Notes: generated by a model from the sequence alone, not told the origin. A stretch of DNA of 64,000 nt from Dethiosulfovibrio peptidovorans DSM 11002 (GCF_000172975.1 NZ_ABTR02000001.1:1526501-1590500); one strand, 5' to 3'. Shown: positions 9,105 to 17,894, numbered from the stretch's first letter. Numbers and translations are program-made.

Positions 9105-9793
9105 TGGGGGGATACCTGCAGGCCTCTTCTCCTGATGGTGTTGTGGATGTGGTCCTCCATCAGCTCTCTCGCAAGGGAGGAGTCGCCGGAGTCTACCGCG
9201 TCTATTATTTTTCTGTGCTCTCTATATGTGCGGTGTCCTTTATCGGAAAAGGACTGTTCAAAGGCCATCATGTCGGTGTTGTAAAAGAGCCCGAAGTGGA
9301 AGGTGTACAGCGAAGAACGCCAGTATGCCTGGCGGAAGTAGCGGGATATATATCCGTTTCTGGACATGTCTACGATCTTCGAGTGGAAGAGTTCGTTTAT
9401 CTCTGCGTACTCTTCCTTTCTCTGGCCCAGATGGTAGAGGGATCGCTCTCTTTCGTTGAGTTCTCTGAGGTACGAGAGGTCCTCAGAGGACCTCCTTTGG
9501 GCTGCAAGGTAGGCTGCCTTGCCCTCAAGGCAGGATCTGACGTCGAATACGTCCTCCATATCCTGTTGGGTCAGTATCGGCAGGGTGTAGCCTCTTTTTC
9601 CCCTGGTCTTCTCGAGGACGCCCTCGGCCACGAGACGGCTGAGGGCGTGCCTTACCGGGGTCCTGCTGAGTTGAAGCCCTTCCGCCAGGTCCGGTTCGTA
9701 GATCTTGTCTCCCGGGCGTATTCTGTGGGCGATGATCCTGTCGATGACCATGTGGAACGCTTTTTCGTCCGCTTTCAGTTTTTTTCTCTCCAT
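9101..9793 (-). CDS. GntR-family regulator, FadR/FCD subfamily
   Basis: A winged-helix regulator of 230 residues. The N-terminal GntR fold contains the recognition region LAEGLQLSRTPVRHALSRLVAEGVLEK. The all-helical FCD effector domain carries the metal/acid-binding histidines of RNELFHSKIVDMSRN-like sequence (here INELFHSKIV) and the late EHRKIIDAVDSGD. FCD regulators usually respond to small carboxylates. I prefer the second ATG (9793), six bases after GGGGAG; an ATG at 9814 would add seven residues but has no properly spaced ribosome site. It lies 28 bp after the unknown membrane-protein gene and may be co-transcribed with it. Confidence 0.88.
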   Translation of the reverse strand: MERKKLKADEKAFHMVIDRIIAHRIRPGDKIYEPDLAEGLQLSRTPVRHALSRLVAEGVLEKTRGKRGYTLPILTQQDMEDVFDVRSCLEGKAAYLAAQRRSSEDLSYLRELNERERSLYHLGQRKEEYAEINELFHSKIVDMSRNGYISRYFRQAYWRSSLYTFHFGLFYNTDMMAFEQSFSDKGHRTYREHRKIIDAVDSGDSSLARELMEDHIHNTIRRRGLQVSPH

Positions 9794-9821
9794 CTTCTTC
9801 TCCCCGTCTCCCATCCTGATG

Positions 9822-10865
9822 TCAGTCGATGATCAGGCGCACCGCTATTATCATCAGCAGTCCCGCCATCGTCAGAGCGAACAGCATCTGATAAAACGAC
9901 AACCCGATTATCCTCGGTGAGCTGTCCTCCCTTAATACCGATATTTTGTAGCTTTCCCCCGCCAGAGCCTTGCCGTATATTCCGTCCGACAGCTCGACTG
10001 TGAGCTCTACGTTGCCTGTCTCTGTCGTCTCAGTCGAGAGAAGTGTTACAGGAATCTTGTCGATGTTCCCCTTCGTCATAACCTGTCTCAGGGCATGAGC
10101 TATGGCAGAGCCGTCCTTTATGTTGACGTATATAGTGTCGCCCGGTCGAAGAGTCGAGACCGGCTCACCTCTGACCGGGTCCACCACTATGCCGCACAGC
10201 AGTGTCAGGTGGTCTATCTCGGCGGAGTCCGCTCTGGATTTTTCCTCTTTTTTCTCTCTCTTTTCCTCTCTGCTCTCTATGAATTTGCCGAGATCCTCCC
10301 CGGTGACCTTCTCGACTCCTAGCTTCATCTCGAGACTCAGCCCTAGCTCCCGTTCCAGTTCGTGCTGGAGGTCCTCCTTGACCTGTCTTTGCCTGTCCTC
10401 ACCGTCGGTTGCCATACGGTTGACCGCAGGAGGGGACAGCTGTTTTTTTAATGTCTCCATGGTCTTTTCGTGGAGTAGCTTGTCCTGAGGGGCCTCGAGC
10501 CTCTCCATGAGGATGGCCAGGGCCTGCCATGAAGCGTCTATATCCACCTCTCCCAGTTCGCCTCCGTAGCCTGTCCAGAGACATAGAAGCTCCGGTTCTC
10601 CCAAGGTCTCGTCGGCGAGGAATACGATCAGCCCGGTGGCTCCTCCGGAGGACCTAGTCCTATAGGCGCACTTTACGACCACGTATTTTCTGCCGATTTC
10701 CTGATCTCCCTCGGGCCATATCTCCACTGTCGATATCTCCGGCATCTTGGGAGAGCGGTTCGCCAGCTTTTCAAGGGTAGCGGTGAGCTGAGACCGGCGC
10801 ATCTCCTCGACGGATTTCTTTATTTTTTCCTTTGTCTCGTGAAAGCTTTCCGAGGGTTGGGGCAT
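9822..10865 (-). CDS. unrecognised tail-anchored protein
   Basis: I do not recognise this 347-residue protein. It has no signal peptide. The first half is charged and mostly helical. A middle segment of mixed E/K/R repeats (EEKREKKEEKSR) precedes a small domain starting IDHLTLLCGIVVDPVRGEPV. The last 25 residues form one membrane helix ending in VRLIID, so it is probably anchored by its C-terminus with the rest in the cytoplasm. The ATG at 10865 has an ideal AAGGAGG seven bases upstream; a longer frame reaching 11009 runs through the promoter and is rejected. A GntR regulator follows in the same direction. Confidence 0.7.
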   Translation of the reverse strand: MPQPSESFHETKEKIKKSVEEMRRSQLTATLEKLANRSPKMPEISTVEIWPEGDQEIGRKYVVVKCAYRTRSSGGATGLIVFLADETLGEPELLCLWTGYGGELGEVDIDASWQALAILMERLEAPQDKLLHEKTMETLKKQLSPPAVNRMATDGEDRQRQVKEDLQHELERELGLSLEMKLGVEKVTGEDLGKFIESREEKREKKEEKSRADSAEIDHLTLLCGIVVDPVRGEPVSTLRPGDTIYVNIKDGSAIAHALRQVMTKGNIDKIPVTLLSTETTETGNVELTVELSDGIYGKALAGESYKISVLREDSSPRIIGLSFYQMLFALTMAGLLMIIAVRLIID

Positions 10866-10903
10866 CTCAGTGCCTCCTTGGGCGATGGCTGTCTTTTCAG
10901 ACC

Positions 10904-10933
10904 ATATTACAGGATTATGCCATTTAGGTGCAA
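10904..10933 (-). promoter_or_regulatory. promoter of the tail-anchored protein gene
   Basis: On the minus strand TTGCAC (10933-10928), an 18-bp spacer and TAATAT (10909-10904) lie about 40 bp before the start codon at 10865. Confidence 0.5.
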
Positions 10934-10939
10934 ATAGTT

Positions 10940-12058
10940 CTAGCGACCCAGGACTTCCAGACCTCTTAGGAGAATATTCTGCTTCAGTCTTATGGCGTTG
11001 GCGGGACACATCTCATGGCAGCAGTAGCATCTTATGCACTTTTCATAGTCGAAGACCAGGCGGCGGTCTCTCATGGTTATGGCGTCGGCGGGGCATATCT
11101 CGACGCATCTACCGCATAGGATACAGCGTTTTCGGTTCTGCTCCGGCCTGGCCGCCAGGAGCTCTCTTCCGAAACGGTCCATCCAGGAGGGCAGAAGCCT
11201 CAGTGAGTCGGGTGGAGGAAGTTCGACCCTCTCGAAAGTCGTCTCTGGTATGGTATCTCCTTTTATCCGTATATTTTTCGGGACCATCCCGGCCGTCTCG
11301 GCCGCTTTTCTCAGGGGGAAAGCCGATCGATTCAAGGACATTAGGTCCGCCGTTGTCAGATCCATGGCCAGAGCATCGTCCGTGGCCACCACAGTGCCGA
11401 ACCGTCTCGGAGATCCGTTGGACGGACCTCTGCCCTCCATGCCTACGACTCCGTCCATTACGGTCAAACAGGGACGCAATGTCATCCATATCTCCAACAG
11501 CAGTCGGGCGAAGTCCTCTCTGTCAAGTCCGACTCTATAGTGCCAGGCCGCCTTTCTCTGGGCCACCACCGTTCCGAACAGGTTTTTTACCCCCATGGTC
11601 AAGGTCATCTGACAGTGGGTCTTTAGCTTAGGAAGGTTTATTATTTTGTCCGATTCCAATGCCAGGGCGGAGATTTCAAGTCCCCTGAAACGATCGTCTC
11701 TTTTGCCCGGAACAGGCCGGGATTCGTCTAGAGGGACGACGGGAACCCCTAATATCCTGCCCACCTGGGCTATTCCGGTTTTCTCCGCTACCTTGGAGAA
11801 CTTCTCTATGCCGGGGCTGTCGGCTATGGTCGGCTTGCCTCCGCAGTCAAGAGTCATTTCCGTCACAGCTCGTACCATGGCCGGATGTGTGGTTACGGCC
11901 CTGTCCGGCGAGTAGGCTCCCAGCATATTTGGCTTTATAAGCACCGAGTCGCCGGAGGAGACGAATCGCTCCATCCCCCCCAGATCGTCTATCGTTCGAG
12001 CTATTACGTCCTTTACGCCTTCGTAGGAACTGCATTTTCTGAAAGATACGATGGTCAT
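10940..12058 (-). CDS. DUF362 protein with two 4Fe-4S clusters
   Basis: A 372-residue protein. Residues 1 to about 290 form a DUF362 domain (VLIKPNMLGAYSPDRAVTTHPAMV, KTHCQMTLTMGVKNLFG). The C-terminus is a bacterial ferredoxin module with two canonical motifs, CILCGRCVEICP and CIRCYCCHEMCP. The family is common in strict anaerobes and presumed to do electron transfer or cluster-dependent chemistry, but its substrate is not established. ATG at 12058 follows GGGAGAGGG. The gene points away from the folK fusion with a 70-bp intergenic region. Confidence 0.88.
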   Translation of the reverse strand: MTIVSFRKCSSYEGVKDVIARTIDDLGGMERFVSSGDSVLIKPNMLGAYSPDRAVTTHPAMVRAVTEMTLDCGGKPTIADSPGIEKFSKVAEKTGIAQVGRILGVPVVPLDESRPVPGKRDDRFRGLEISALALESDKIINLPKLKTHCQMTLTMGVKNLFGTVVAQRKAAWHYRVGLDREDFARLLLEIWMTLRPCLTVMDGVVGMEGRGPSNGSPRRFGTVVATDDALAMDLTTADLMSLNRSAFPLRKAAETAGMVPKNIRIKGDTIPETTFERVELPPPDSLRLLPSWMDRFGRELLAARPEQNRKRCILCGRCVEICPADAITMRDRRLVFDYEKCIRCYCCHEMCPANAIRLKQNILLRGLEVLGR

Positions 12059-12074
12059 CAGTCCCTCTCCCTTC

Positions 12075-12083
12075 TGTTACAAT
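12075..12083 (+). promoter_or_regulatory. extended -10 promoter of folK-folE2
   Basis: TG-T-TACAAT lies 45 bp before the folK-folE2 start without a good -35, as expected for an extended -10 promoter. An overlapping GATAAT on the opposite strand may serve the divergent DUF362 gene. Confidence 0.4.
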
Positions 12084-12128
12084 TATCTCCAACGTAAGTA
12101 TCAGCGATTACGACTAGGAGGTCCAAAG

Positions 12129-13586
12129 ATGAATCGCAAACACAGGGTTTTTCTGGCCCTGGGAGCCAATCTGGGCGACCGTCAGGGCAATATACTACAG
12201 GCACTTCAATATCTTCAGGGCAAGGTGGAGGTCGTGGCGGTTTCGTCGTTCTACGAGACCGAGCCGGTCGGATATGAGGATCAACCTCTCTTTCTTAACT
12301 GTGCCTGCGAGATTCTAACGGACCTGTCTCCGATGGAGGTCCTTCATCTGGCAAAATGGATCGAACAGAGGATGGGCAGGACCGTCAATTTCAGGAACGG
12401 CCCGAGACCTATAGACGTCGACCTGATAATGTACGACGACCTGGTCCTGGGAGATGACAAGCTGACCGTCCCCCATCCCAGGATGCAGGAGAGGGCCTTC
12501 GTGCTGGTTCCTCTCGCCGAGATAGCCCCTGGGCTGGTCCATCCTGTCTTAGGGCAGACCGTCTCCGATCTAAGGGATTTGGTGGACGCCAAAGGGGTCG
12601 CCAAGGTGGAGAGATCCCTTCGATTTTCCCTCGATAGAGATGTGCAGAAAGGCGTCCCCGAGGTTCCTCTGTTTTTGGGGCGGGTCGGTGTGACCGGCCT
12701 GGAGAGGATAATACGCCTCGAGACGGAGGGCAAGATTTCCCTTTTCTACGCGACCATGGATCTGTTTGTGGATCTCGACGGTGCCAGGGCAGGCGTCCAT
12801 ATGTCTCGTTTCAACGAGATATTGGAGCAGGCAGCGGAGGACGCCGCCGGTTCCGTCGCTCCCGACATAGAGACAATGGCCGAGCGTCTGGCCTCGTCTG
12901 TGATGGAGCGGCAGGAGGCTCTTAGATCGGAGGTCCGGATAAAGGCCCATTTCCCCCTGAAAAAGCACGCTCCCATATCGGGGAAGACGACCCAGGAGAT
13001 CTACAATTTTATAGGGATATCCGCCTGCGACGGGAACGTATGTCGAACGATATCAGGGGTGGAGGTGGACGGTTTGACCGTCTGTCCCTGTGCCCAGGAC
13101 ATGGTCCGCGCCCATTCCAAGGGATTGTTGATATCCCAGGGATACGGCGAGGAAGAGGCGGAGCGTATCGTAGACGTATTGCCCCTGGCGTCCCACAACC
13201 AGAGGGGACGGGCCACGTTAATGATCGGCGGTGCGGGTACCATAAGGGCGGAGAACCTGGTTCACCTGGCCGAGGCTTCCATGAGTTCCGAGATATACGA
13301 GCTTCTCAAAAGACCGGACGAGTTTTTCGTGGTCAACAAGGCTCACAGCAATCCTCGATTCGTTGAGGACGTCGTGAGGGAGGTGCTACGAAACGTGGTG
13401 GAGGTCTCTCCCGACCTTCCCGACGGGGTTTTCGTCCTCGCCAGGCAGGAGAATTTCGAGAGCATCCACCGACACAACGCCTTCGCGGAGAGAGCCGCCC
13501 TCCTTGGCGACCTGAGAAGGGAGATGGAGGGGCTTCGTCCCGGCAGGCCGATCACCTTGGAGGGCTGGCTCTTCGGAGATATCTGA
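12129..13586 (+). CDS. folK-folE2: fusion of HPPK (FolK) and GTP cyclohydrolase IB (FolE2)
   Basis: A 485-residue two-domain folate enzyme. Residues 1 to about 165 are 6-hydroxymethyl-dihydropterin pyrophosphokinase, with the start LALGANLGDRQGN and the magnesium motif GPRPIDVDLIMY (D96, D98). Residues 175-485 are GTP cyclohydrolase IB: the catalytic region LTVCPCAQDMVRAHS (C319) and LPLASHNQRGRATL (H356) are intact. The fusion joins the first step (GTP to dihydroneopterin triphosphate) with the pyrophosphorylation of hydroxymethylpterin. ATG at 12129 follows AGGAGG; an apparent longer frame from 12051 has no ribosome site. It is convergent with folP and the PTPS gene. Confidence 0.93.
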   Translation: MNRKHRVFLALGANLGDRQGNILQALQYLQGKVEVVAVSSFYETEPVGYEDQPLFLNCACEILTDLSPMEVLHLAKWIEQRMGRTVNFRNGPRPIDVDLIMYDDLVLGDDKLTVPHPRMQERAFVLVPLAEIAPGLVHPVLGQTVSDLRDLVDAKGVAKVERSLRFSLDRDVQKGVPEVPLFLGRVGVTGLERIIRLETEGKISLFYATMDLFVDLDGARAGVHMSRFNEILEQAAEDAAGSVAPDIETMAERLASSVMERQEALRSEVRIKAHFPLKKHAPISGKTTQEIYNFIGISACDGNVCRTISGVEVDGLTVCPCAQDMVRAHSKGLLISQGYGEEEAERIVDVLPLASHNQRGRATLMIGGAGTIRAENLVHLAEASMSSEIYELLKRPDEFFVVNKAHSNPRFVEDVVREVLRNVVEVSPDLPDGVFVLARQENFESIHRHNAFAERAALLGDLRREMEGLRPGRPITLEGWLFGDI

Positions 13587-14807
13587 TCAGTCGACCCTAT
13601 CTGGGTCGTTCAGAGCGGCTATCGTGTCCAGCACACGACGGTTGGCCTTGACATCGTGTACCCTGATGATCTCCACTCCCTGCCAAGCGCAGAGGGCTGT
13701 CCCGGCCAGAGTGGCTTCCAGTCTCTCTTCCGTGGGAGCCCCCTTGAGGACAGCTCCGAATACGCTTTTTCGGGAATGGCCTATGAGAATCGGAGATCCC
13801 ATCGATCGAAAGAACTCGTTGTGGGAGAGCAGAGCGAGGTTATGGGATGCCGTCTTTCCGAAGCCTATTCCGGGGTCCAGGATTATCTGCCCCTCTGGAA
13901 CTCCGGCTTTAGTAGCCAGCTTCGTCCTCTCTCGAAAGTAATCGCATATCTCCTTCTGGAGACAGCCGTAATGGGGTTCCCGCTGCATTGTCCTGGGGAC
14001 CCCTTTCATGTGCATTATTACCAGCGGAGCCCCGGAGTTCGCCGCCACGGAAGCCAGCTCCGGGTCGAATCCCAGTCCAGATATGTCGTTCAGTATGTCC
14101 GCTCCTGCATCGACGCAGGCCCGGGCTACCTCTGACTTGGTGGTATCTATCGATATGGGAATATGGGGAAATTCCTCCCTGATGGATTCCACAGCAGGGA
14201 CCAGTCGAATTATCTCCGTTTCGGCCTCCGCAGGCAGCGATCCCGGCCTGGTGGACTCGGCTCCTAGATCCAGCATGTCCGCCCCGTCCTCTATCATGGT
14301 CTCCACCCTTTTCAGACATTCCGAGGTCGAACCGGCCCTGCTCTTGGAGAAAAATGAGTCCTCCGTGAGGTTCACTATGGCCATGAGCTTAGTCCTGTCG
14401 CCGAGCTGGAGTACTCTATCTCCCGGCAGGGTCAGAAGATGCCTTCTCTTCCTCTTTCCCGCCATGGCATCCAGTATCTCTTTTCGGACCTGATCCAGTC
14501 CCCAGTAAGGCATGACGGCCAGCTTTTCCGCAAGATGGGCTATCTGTTTATCCGTCCCGAACAGGAGGCAATCGCAGCGTTCTACTCCTCTGTCTATGGC
14601 GTGACGATGGACCGCCACGTCTCCACCACGGGAGAGCATCTCCTGTTTGAGTGCGTTGGCCGCTCTGGTGTCTACGTCGGATATCCTGAGGGCCGTCAGA
14701 TCTCTCCTGTCGTTGAAATAGGGTAGTGCCCCCGGATCGCAGCCTATCTCCTCCAGGGTTTTCTTCAGTTCCGCCGTCGACCTGAAACGGTGAAACCAGG
14801 TCGTCAT
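13587..14807 (-). CDS. folP: dihydropteroate synthase with N-terminal extension
   Basis: A 406-residue protein. The C-terminal 270 residues are a normal DHPS barrel: KLMAIVNLTEDSFF, DLGAESTRPGS, SIDTTKSEVARACVDAGADILNDISG and GIGFGKT. It joins hydroxymethyl-dihydropterin pyrophosphate to p-aminobenzoate. The first ~130 residues precede the barrel and are not part of the minimal enzyme; such extended FolPs occur in several anaerobes. I start at ATG 14807, where GGAG lies seven bases upstream and the preceding gene ends two bases before; a longer frame would overlap that gene by 120 bp. The stop abuts the convergent folK-folE2 stop. Confidence 0.92.
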   Translation of the reverse strand: MTTWFHRFRSTAELKKTLEEIGCDPGALPYFNDRRDLTALRISDVDTRAANALKQEMLSRGGDVAVHRHAIDRGVERCDCLLFGTDKQIAHLAEKLAVMPYWGLDQVRKEILDAMAGKRKRRHLLTLPGDRVLQLGDRTKLMAIVNLTEDSFFSKSRAGSTSECLKRVETMIEDGADMLDLGAESTRPGSLPAEAETEIIRLVPAVESIREEFPHIPISIDTTKSEVARACVDAGADILNDISGLGFDPELASVAANSGAPLVIMHMKGVPRTMQREPHYGCLQKEICDYFRERTKLATKAGVPEGQIILDPGIGFGKTASHNLALLSHNEFFRSMGSPILIGHSRKSVFGAVLKGAPTEERLEATLAGTALCAWQGVEIIRVHDVKANRRVLDTIAALNDPDRVD

Positions 14808-14809
14808 GG

Positions 14810-15175
14810 TTACTCCACGTCCTCTCTGAAAACTATCACGGAGCTTGTCGCGGTCTCCCAGATCTGCACGGAGTGTAGCTCGCAGTTCGGTCTTTTGACC
14901 GATTCGTCCAGTTTTCTCCATACCCATAGGGCTATGTTCTCCGCCGTCGGCTGATCCATAACATCGTTTAAATAGGCGTGGTCCAGCTCGGTCAGGATCT
15001 TTTCCGAAACGATCCTTTTCAGCTCGGTGAAGTCGAAAACCATGTCCTCGTCGTCGCTACGTCCGTTCAGTGTGACGGCTAATCTATAGGTGTGGCCGTG
15101 AAGGGCCTCGCATTTTCCCCTGTATCTTTCGAGCCTGTGGGCGGCGTCGAATGTGAATTCCTTTCTTAGCAGCAT
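14810..15175 (-). CDS. 6-pyruvoyltetrahydropterin synthase homolog with dual CExxHGH motif (QueD / PTPS-III type)
   Basis: A 121-residue COG0720 protein. Zinc ligands are H13 (FDAAHRL), H26 and H28. The active-site motif reads C22-E23-A-L-H26-G-H28, which satisfies both the QueD pattern CxxxHGH (queuosine pathway) and the PTPS-III pattern ExxHGH (dihydroneopterin aldolase bypass in folate synthesis). Published work on the family describes CExxHGH members as able to serve both pathways. Position directly before folP and opposite folK-folE2, with no folB visible, supports a folate role. ATG at 15175 is preceded by GGAGGAG. Confidence 0.88.
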   Translation of the reverse strand: MLLRKEFTFDAAHRLERYRGKCEALHGHTYRLAVTLNGRSDDEDMVFDFTELKRIVSEKILTELDHAYLNDVMDQPTAENIALWVWRKLDESVKRPNCELHSVQIWETATSSVIVFREDVE

Positions 15176-15235
15176 GAGATCTCCTCCGTTATCCTTCTTC
15201 TCGTCGGCATGTGCCGATGGAGATTCCATTCTACC

Positions 15236-15273
15236 AAAGAAGGCGCCGCCTCTCGAGAGGCGGCGCCTTCTTT
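15236..15273 (-). terminator. terminator after the alcohol dehydrogenase gene
   Basis: A perfect 38-base palindrome beginning AAAGAAGGCGCCGCC, centred on TCTCGAGA, lies 18 bp after the alcohol dehydrogenase stop and ends in TTT on either strand. It insulates the PTPS-folP pair. Confidence 0.8.
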
Positions 15274-15290
15274 GGGGGTCGCTTGACCCC

Positions 15291-16454
15291 TTAAAGGGCC
15301 TGGATGTACAGCTCCCTTATCTCCTGTAGGACCCCCTTGCGGGGGTTATTGATACCTATGGCCTCCTTCGAGGCGGCTAAGGACAGATCGTCTATGGAAT
15401 TCTCGGTAACTCCTAGGGAGGATAGTCCGTCGGTTATACCTATCTCCTTCGCCAGATCGGCCATAGCCTCAACTACCTTTTCCGCCTTTTCCGCGGTACG
15501 AAAACCAGAGTGGTCTATGCCGTATCTATCGTAGGTGGCTTCGTCTATCACCGATCCCATTGTGGCCATCTTGGTGGCAGCTGCCGGTAGATTGTATCTC
15601 TCCACCACCGGAAGCAATATGGCGTTTACCAGTCCGTGAGGAGCTCCGTACATGGCGCTTATCGGGTGGGAAAGGGCATGGACGTAGCCCAGGCCAGCGT
15701 TGTTGAAGGCCACACCTGCCATGAAAGCGGCGTTGCACATGGCTTCTCTCGCCTCAATGCTGTCTCCGTAGCGTACCGCCATGGGAAGCCAGCGGAAGAT
15801 TGTCCTTATGGCTTGAAGGGCTATCCCGTCGGAGAAAAGCGACGCCTCCGTGGAAACGTAGGCCTCTACGGCGTGGGAGAGGGCGTCCATCCCTGTGGCA
15901 GCTGTAAGGCCCGGGGGCATGGACAACATCAGATCCGGATCGTTGATCGATACGTCCGGCATGAGGGTCCAGTCCTGTACGGTTATTTTACGGTGATTTG
16001 CGCTGTCCGTTATTACCGCAAAACTGGTGGCCTCGCTGCCGGTTCCGGCGGTGGTGTTGATGGCGATGAAAGGCGGTCTGTCTTTCCGGCCTTCCCCTTT
16101 TTGGGATTTTTCGTCTATCCTTCCGATGGAGACCGATGCTGCTTTTGTACAGTCCATGGCGCTTCCGCCTCCGACGGCGATTAGACAGTCGCATTTTTGT
16201 CCGAAATATCTGCCTACCGCTTCTTCCACCATCACGTCAGTGGGGTTTGGCCCAGCACCAGGGAAGACATCGCCTTCCAGGCCATGAACTTTCAGTACCT
16301 CTAGGACCATGGAGCCCTGGAGGTCTCCGTATTCCCCTATCGATGCGACTATGAGAGCTTTTCTGCCGCCAAGCTTTTCCATCCAGGAACCGGTCTTCTG
16401 AAGGCTCCCTCTGCCCATGAGGTTTACCGGTGGCATTAGATAGTATCCAGCCAT
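15291..16454 (-). CDS. iron-containing (group III) alcohol dehydrogenase
   Basis: A 387-residue enzyme of the Fe-ADH family. The nucleotide motif GGGSAMD is at residues 95-101 and AGTGSEAT follows. The metal ligands D190, H194, H259 and H273 all match the FucO spacing (GMDALSHAVEAY, YVHALSHP, APHG). It interconverts an alcohol and an aldehyde or ketone with NAD(P)H; the substrate cannot be told. ATG at 16454 follows GGGAAG; a frame reaching 16496 adds 14 residues without support. It stands alone between a terminator and the divergent MFS gene. Confidence 0.92.
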   Translation of the reverse strand: MAGYYLMPPVNLMGRGSLQKTGSWMEKLGGRKALIVASIGEYGDLQGSMVLEVLKVHGLEGDVFPGAGPNPTDVMVEEAVGRYFGQKCDCLIAVGGGSAMDCTKAASVSIGRIDEKSQKGEGRKDRPPFIAINTTAGTGSEATSFAVITDSANHRKITVQDWTLMPDVSINDPDLMLSMPPGLTAATGMDALSHAVEAYVSTEASLFSDGIALQAIRTIFRWLPMAVRYGDSIEAREAMCNAAFMAGVAFNNAGLGYVHALSHPISAMYGAPHGLVNAILLPVVERYNLPAAATKMATMGSVIDEATYDRYGIDHSGFRTAEKAEKVVEAMADLAKEIGITDGLSSLGVTENSIDDLSLAASKEAIGINNPRKGVLQEIRELYIQAL

Positions 16455-16630
16455 ACGATCACTTCCCAACCTGAGGATCTGGAAAAATCCTATCATCCGG
16501 AAGGGGATAGGTCATGCAGGGGATCATCTGCTTTTTTGTCCTGTTGCGGTACTCTCTCCTTTCGTCGAATATATGGATCCCTTTTATGCTATCATGTCCT
16601 GGCTTGATAATCGAGATTGGGGGAGTCTTG

Positions 16631-17884
16631 ATGTCTTTTGTAAAGATAAGGGCGTTTTCTGCCCTTGGATCGAGGAATTACAGGCTTTTTTTCACAGGGC
16701 AGGGCATATCCTTGACGGGCTTTTGGATTCAAAGGGTCGCTATGGGTTGGTTGGTATATCGTCTGACCGACTCGGCTTTTCTGTTAGGAGCCGTGGATTT
16801 CGCCAGTCAGATCCCGTTGCTATTCCTTTCAACCTTTGCGGGGGTCTTGATGGAACGCTGGGATCTGAGGCGCCTGATGGTGATCTGCCAGACTTTATGC
16901 ATGGTTCACGCCGGGGTTCTTGCCGGACTGACCCTTACCGGAGCCGTCAATTACATACATGTTTTGGCGTTAGGGGTTTTGTTGGGAGTAGTGAACGCTT
17001 TCGAGCTCCCGGCCCGTCAGACCTTCATCATTCAGCTCGTGGATCGGCCTGAGGACCTGGGAAACGCCGTGGCGCTGAACTCCTCTCTGTTCAACGTAGC
17101 CCGACTGATAGGTCCATCGGTAGCGGGGTTTTGCATAGCCGCCTTCGGCGAGGGGATATGTTTCGGTATAAACAGCGCCTGTTATCTGGCCACCTTGGCG
17201 GCTTTGATGGCTCTTCGGTTGCGTCCTCGGGAAGACTCTCGTGAGCGGGAACCCTTTTGGGAGGGGTTCTTGTCAGGCATCAGTTACGTCCGTTCCTTTC
17301 TTCCCATAAGGGACGTTCTGATATCCCTGGCTCTACTGAGCTTCGCCGGTTTGCCCTATCTGGTGCTCTTGCCGATATTCGCCAAGGAGATCCTGCACGG
17401 TGGTCCAACTCTACTCGGTCTGTTGACCGGTGCGTCAGGTCTCGGTGCCCTTGCCGGATCGATAAGGCTGGCTGTTAGGAAGACCCCGGTGGGCCTCATG
17501 AGGGTTATGGCCATCTCTCTCTCCTTTTTCGGAGTCTCCTTGGCCGCTTTCTCCCTCTCTCTATGGACTCCTATGTCGATATTGCTCATAGTCGCAGTGG
17601 GGTACGGCATGGTGTCGGTCTTGGTTGCGGGCAACACGGTGATACAGACCTTGGTGGACGAGGACAAAAGGAGCCGGGTGATGTCCCTCTACGTGGTTTC
17701 CCTGACGGGAACCGCCCCTATAGGCAGTCTAGTGGCAGGGACGGTGGCCTCTTTTATCGGAGCCAGGGCAACCTTGGCCATCGGAGGGGGGGGCTGTCTC
17801 CTGATAGGGTTGGTCCTGCTCAAGAGGGGCGACCTCTTATGGAGCCTGGCCGAGCCGATATACAGGAAAAAGGGGCTGATTTGA
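16631..17884 (+). CDS. MFS transporter (DHA3/EntS-like exporter)
   Basis: A 417-residue twelve-helix transporter. SRNYRLFFTGQGISLTG at the start and RLIGPSVAGFCIAAFG mid-protein, together with MERWDLRRLM (loop 2-3 motif A variant), are typical of the DHA3 drug or siderophore exporters. ATG at 16631 has GGGGGAG five bases upstream; an ORF extension to 16514 adds a hydrophobic but unsupported 39 residues. Substrate unknown. The gene ends ten bases before the promoter of the trp leader. Confidence 0.85.
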   Translation: MSFVKIRAFSALGSRNYRLFFTGQGISLTGFWIQRVAMGWLVYRLTDSAFLLGAVDFASQIPLLFLSTFAGVLMERWDLRRLMVICQTLCMVHAGVLAGLTLTGAVNYIHVLALGVLLGVVNAFELPARQTFIIQLVDRPEDLGNAVALNSSLFNVARLIGPSVAGFCIAAFGEGICFGINSACYLATLAALMALRLRPREDSREREPFWEGFLSGISYVRSFLPIRDVLISLALLSFAGLPYLVLLPIFAKEILHGGPTLLGLLTGASGLGALAGSIRLAVRKTPVGLMRVMAISLSFFGVSLAAFSLSLWTPMSILLIVAVGYGMVSVLVAGNTVIQTLVDEDKRSRVMSLYVVSLTGTAPIGSLVAGTVASFIGARATLAIGGGGCLLIGLVLLKRGDLLWSLAEPIYRKKGLI

Positions 17885-17894
17885 CTTTCTGCCG

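Noticed and set aside
9104-9832. 242-codon open frame on the plus strand opposite the GntR gene
   Set aside because: The minus strand encodes an unmistakable GntR/FCD regulator with a ribosome site; the plus frame lacks one and is an antisense shadow.
10866-11009. Upstream extension of the tail-anchored protein gene by 48 codons
   Set aside because: It crosses the predicted promoter and the DUF362 gene end, whereas ATG 10865 has an ideal ribosome site.
15236-15273. Perfect 38-base palindrome as a possible operator or recombination site
   Set aside because: Position 18 bp after a stop codon, GC-rich stem and terminal T tract are explained by an intrinsic terminator.
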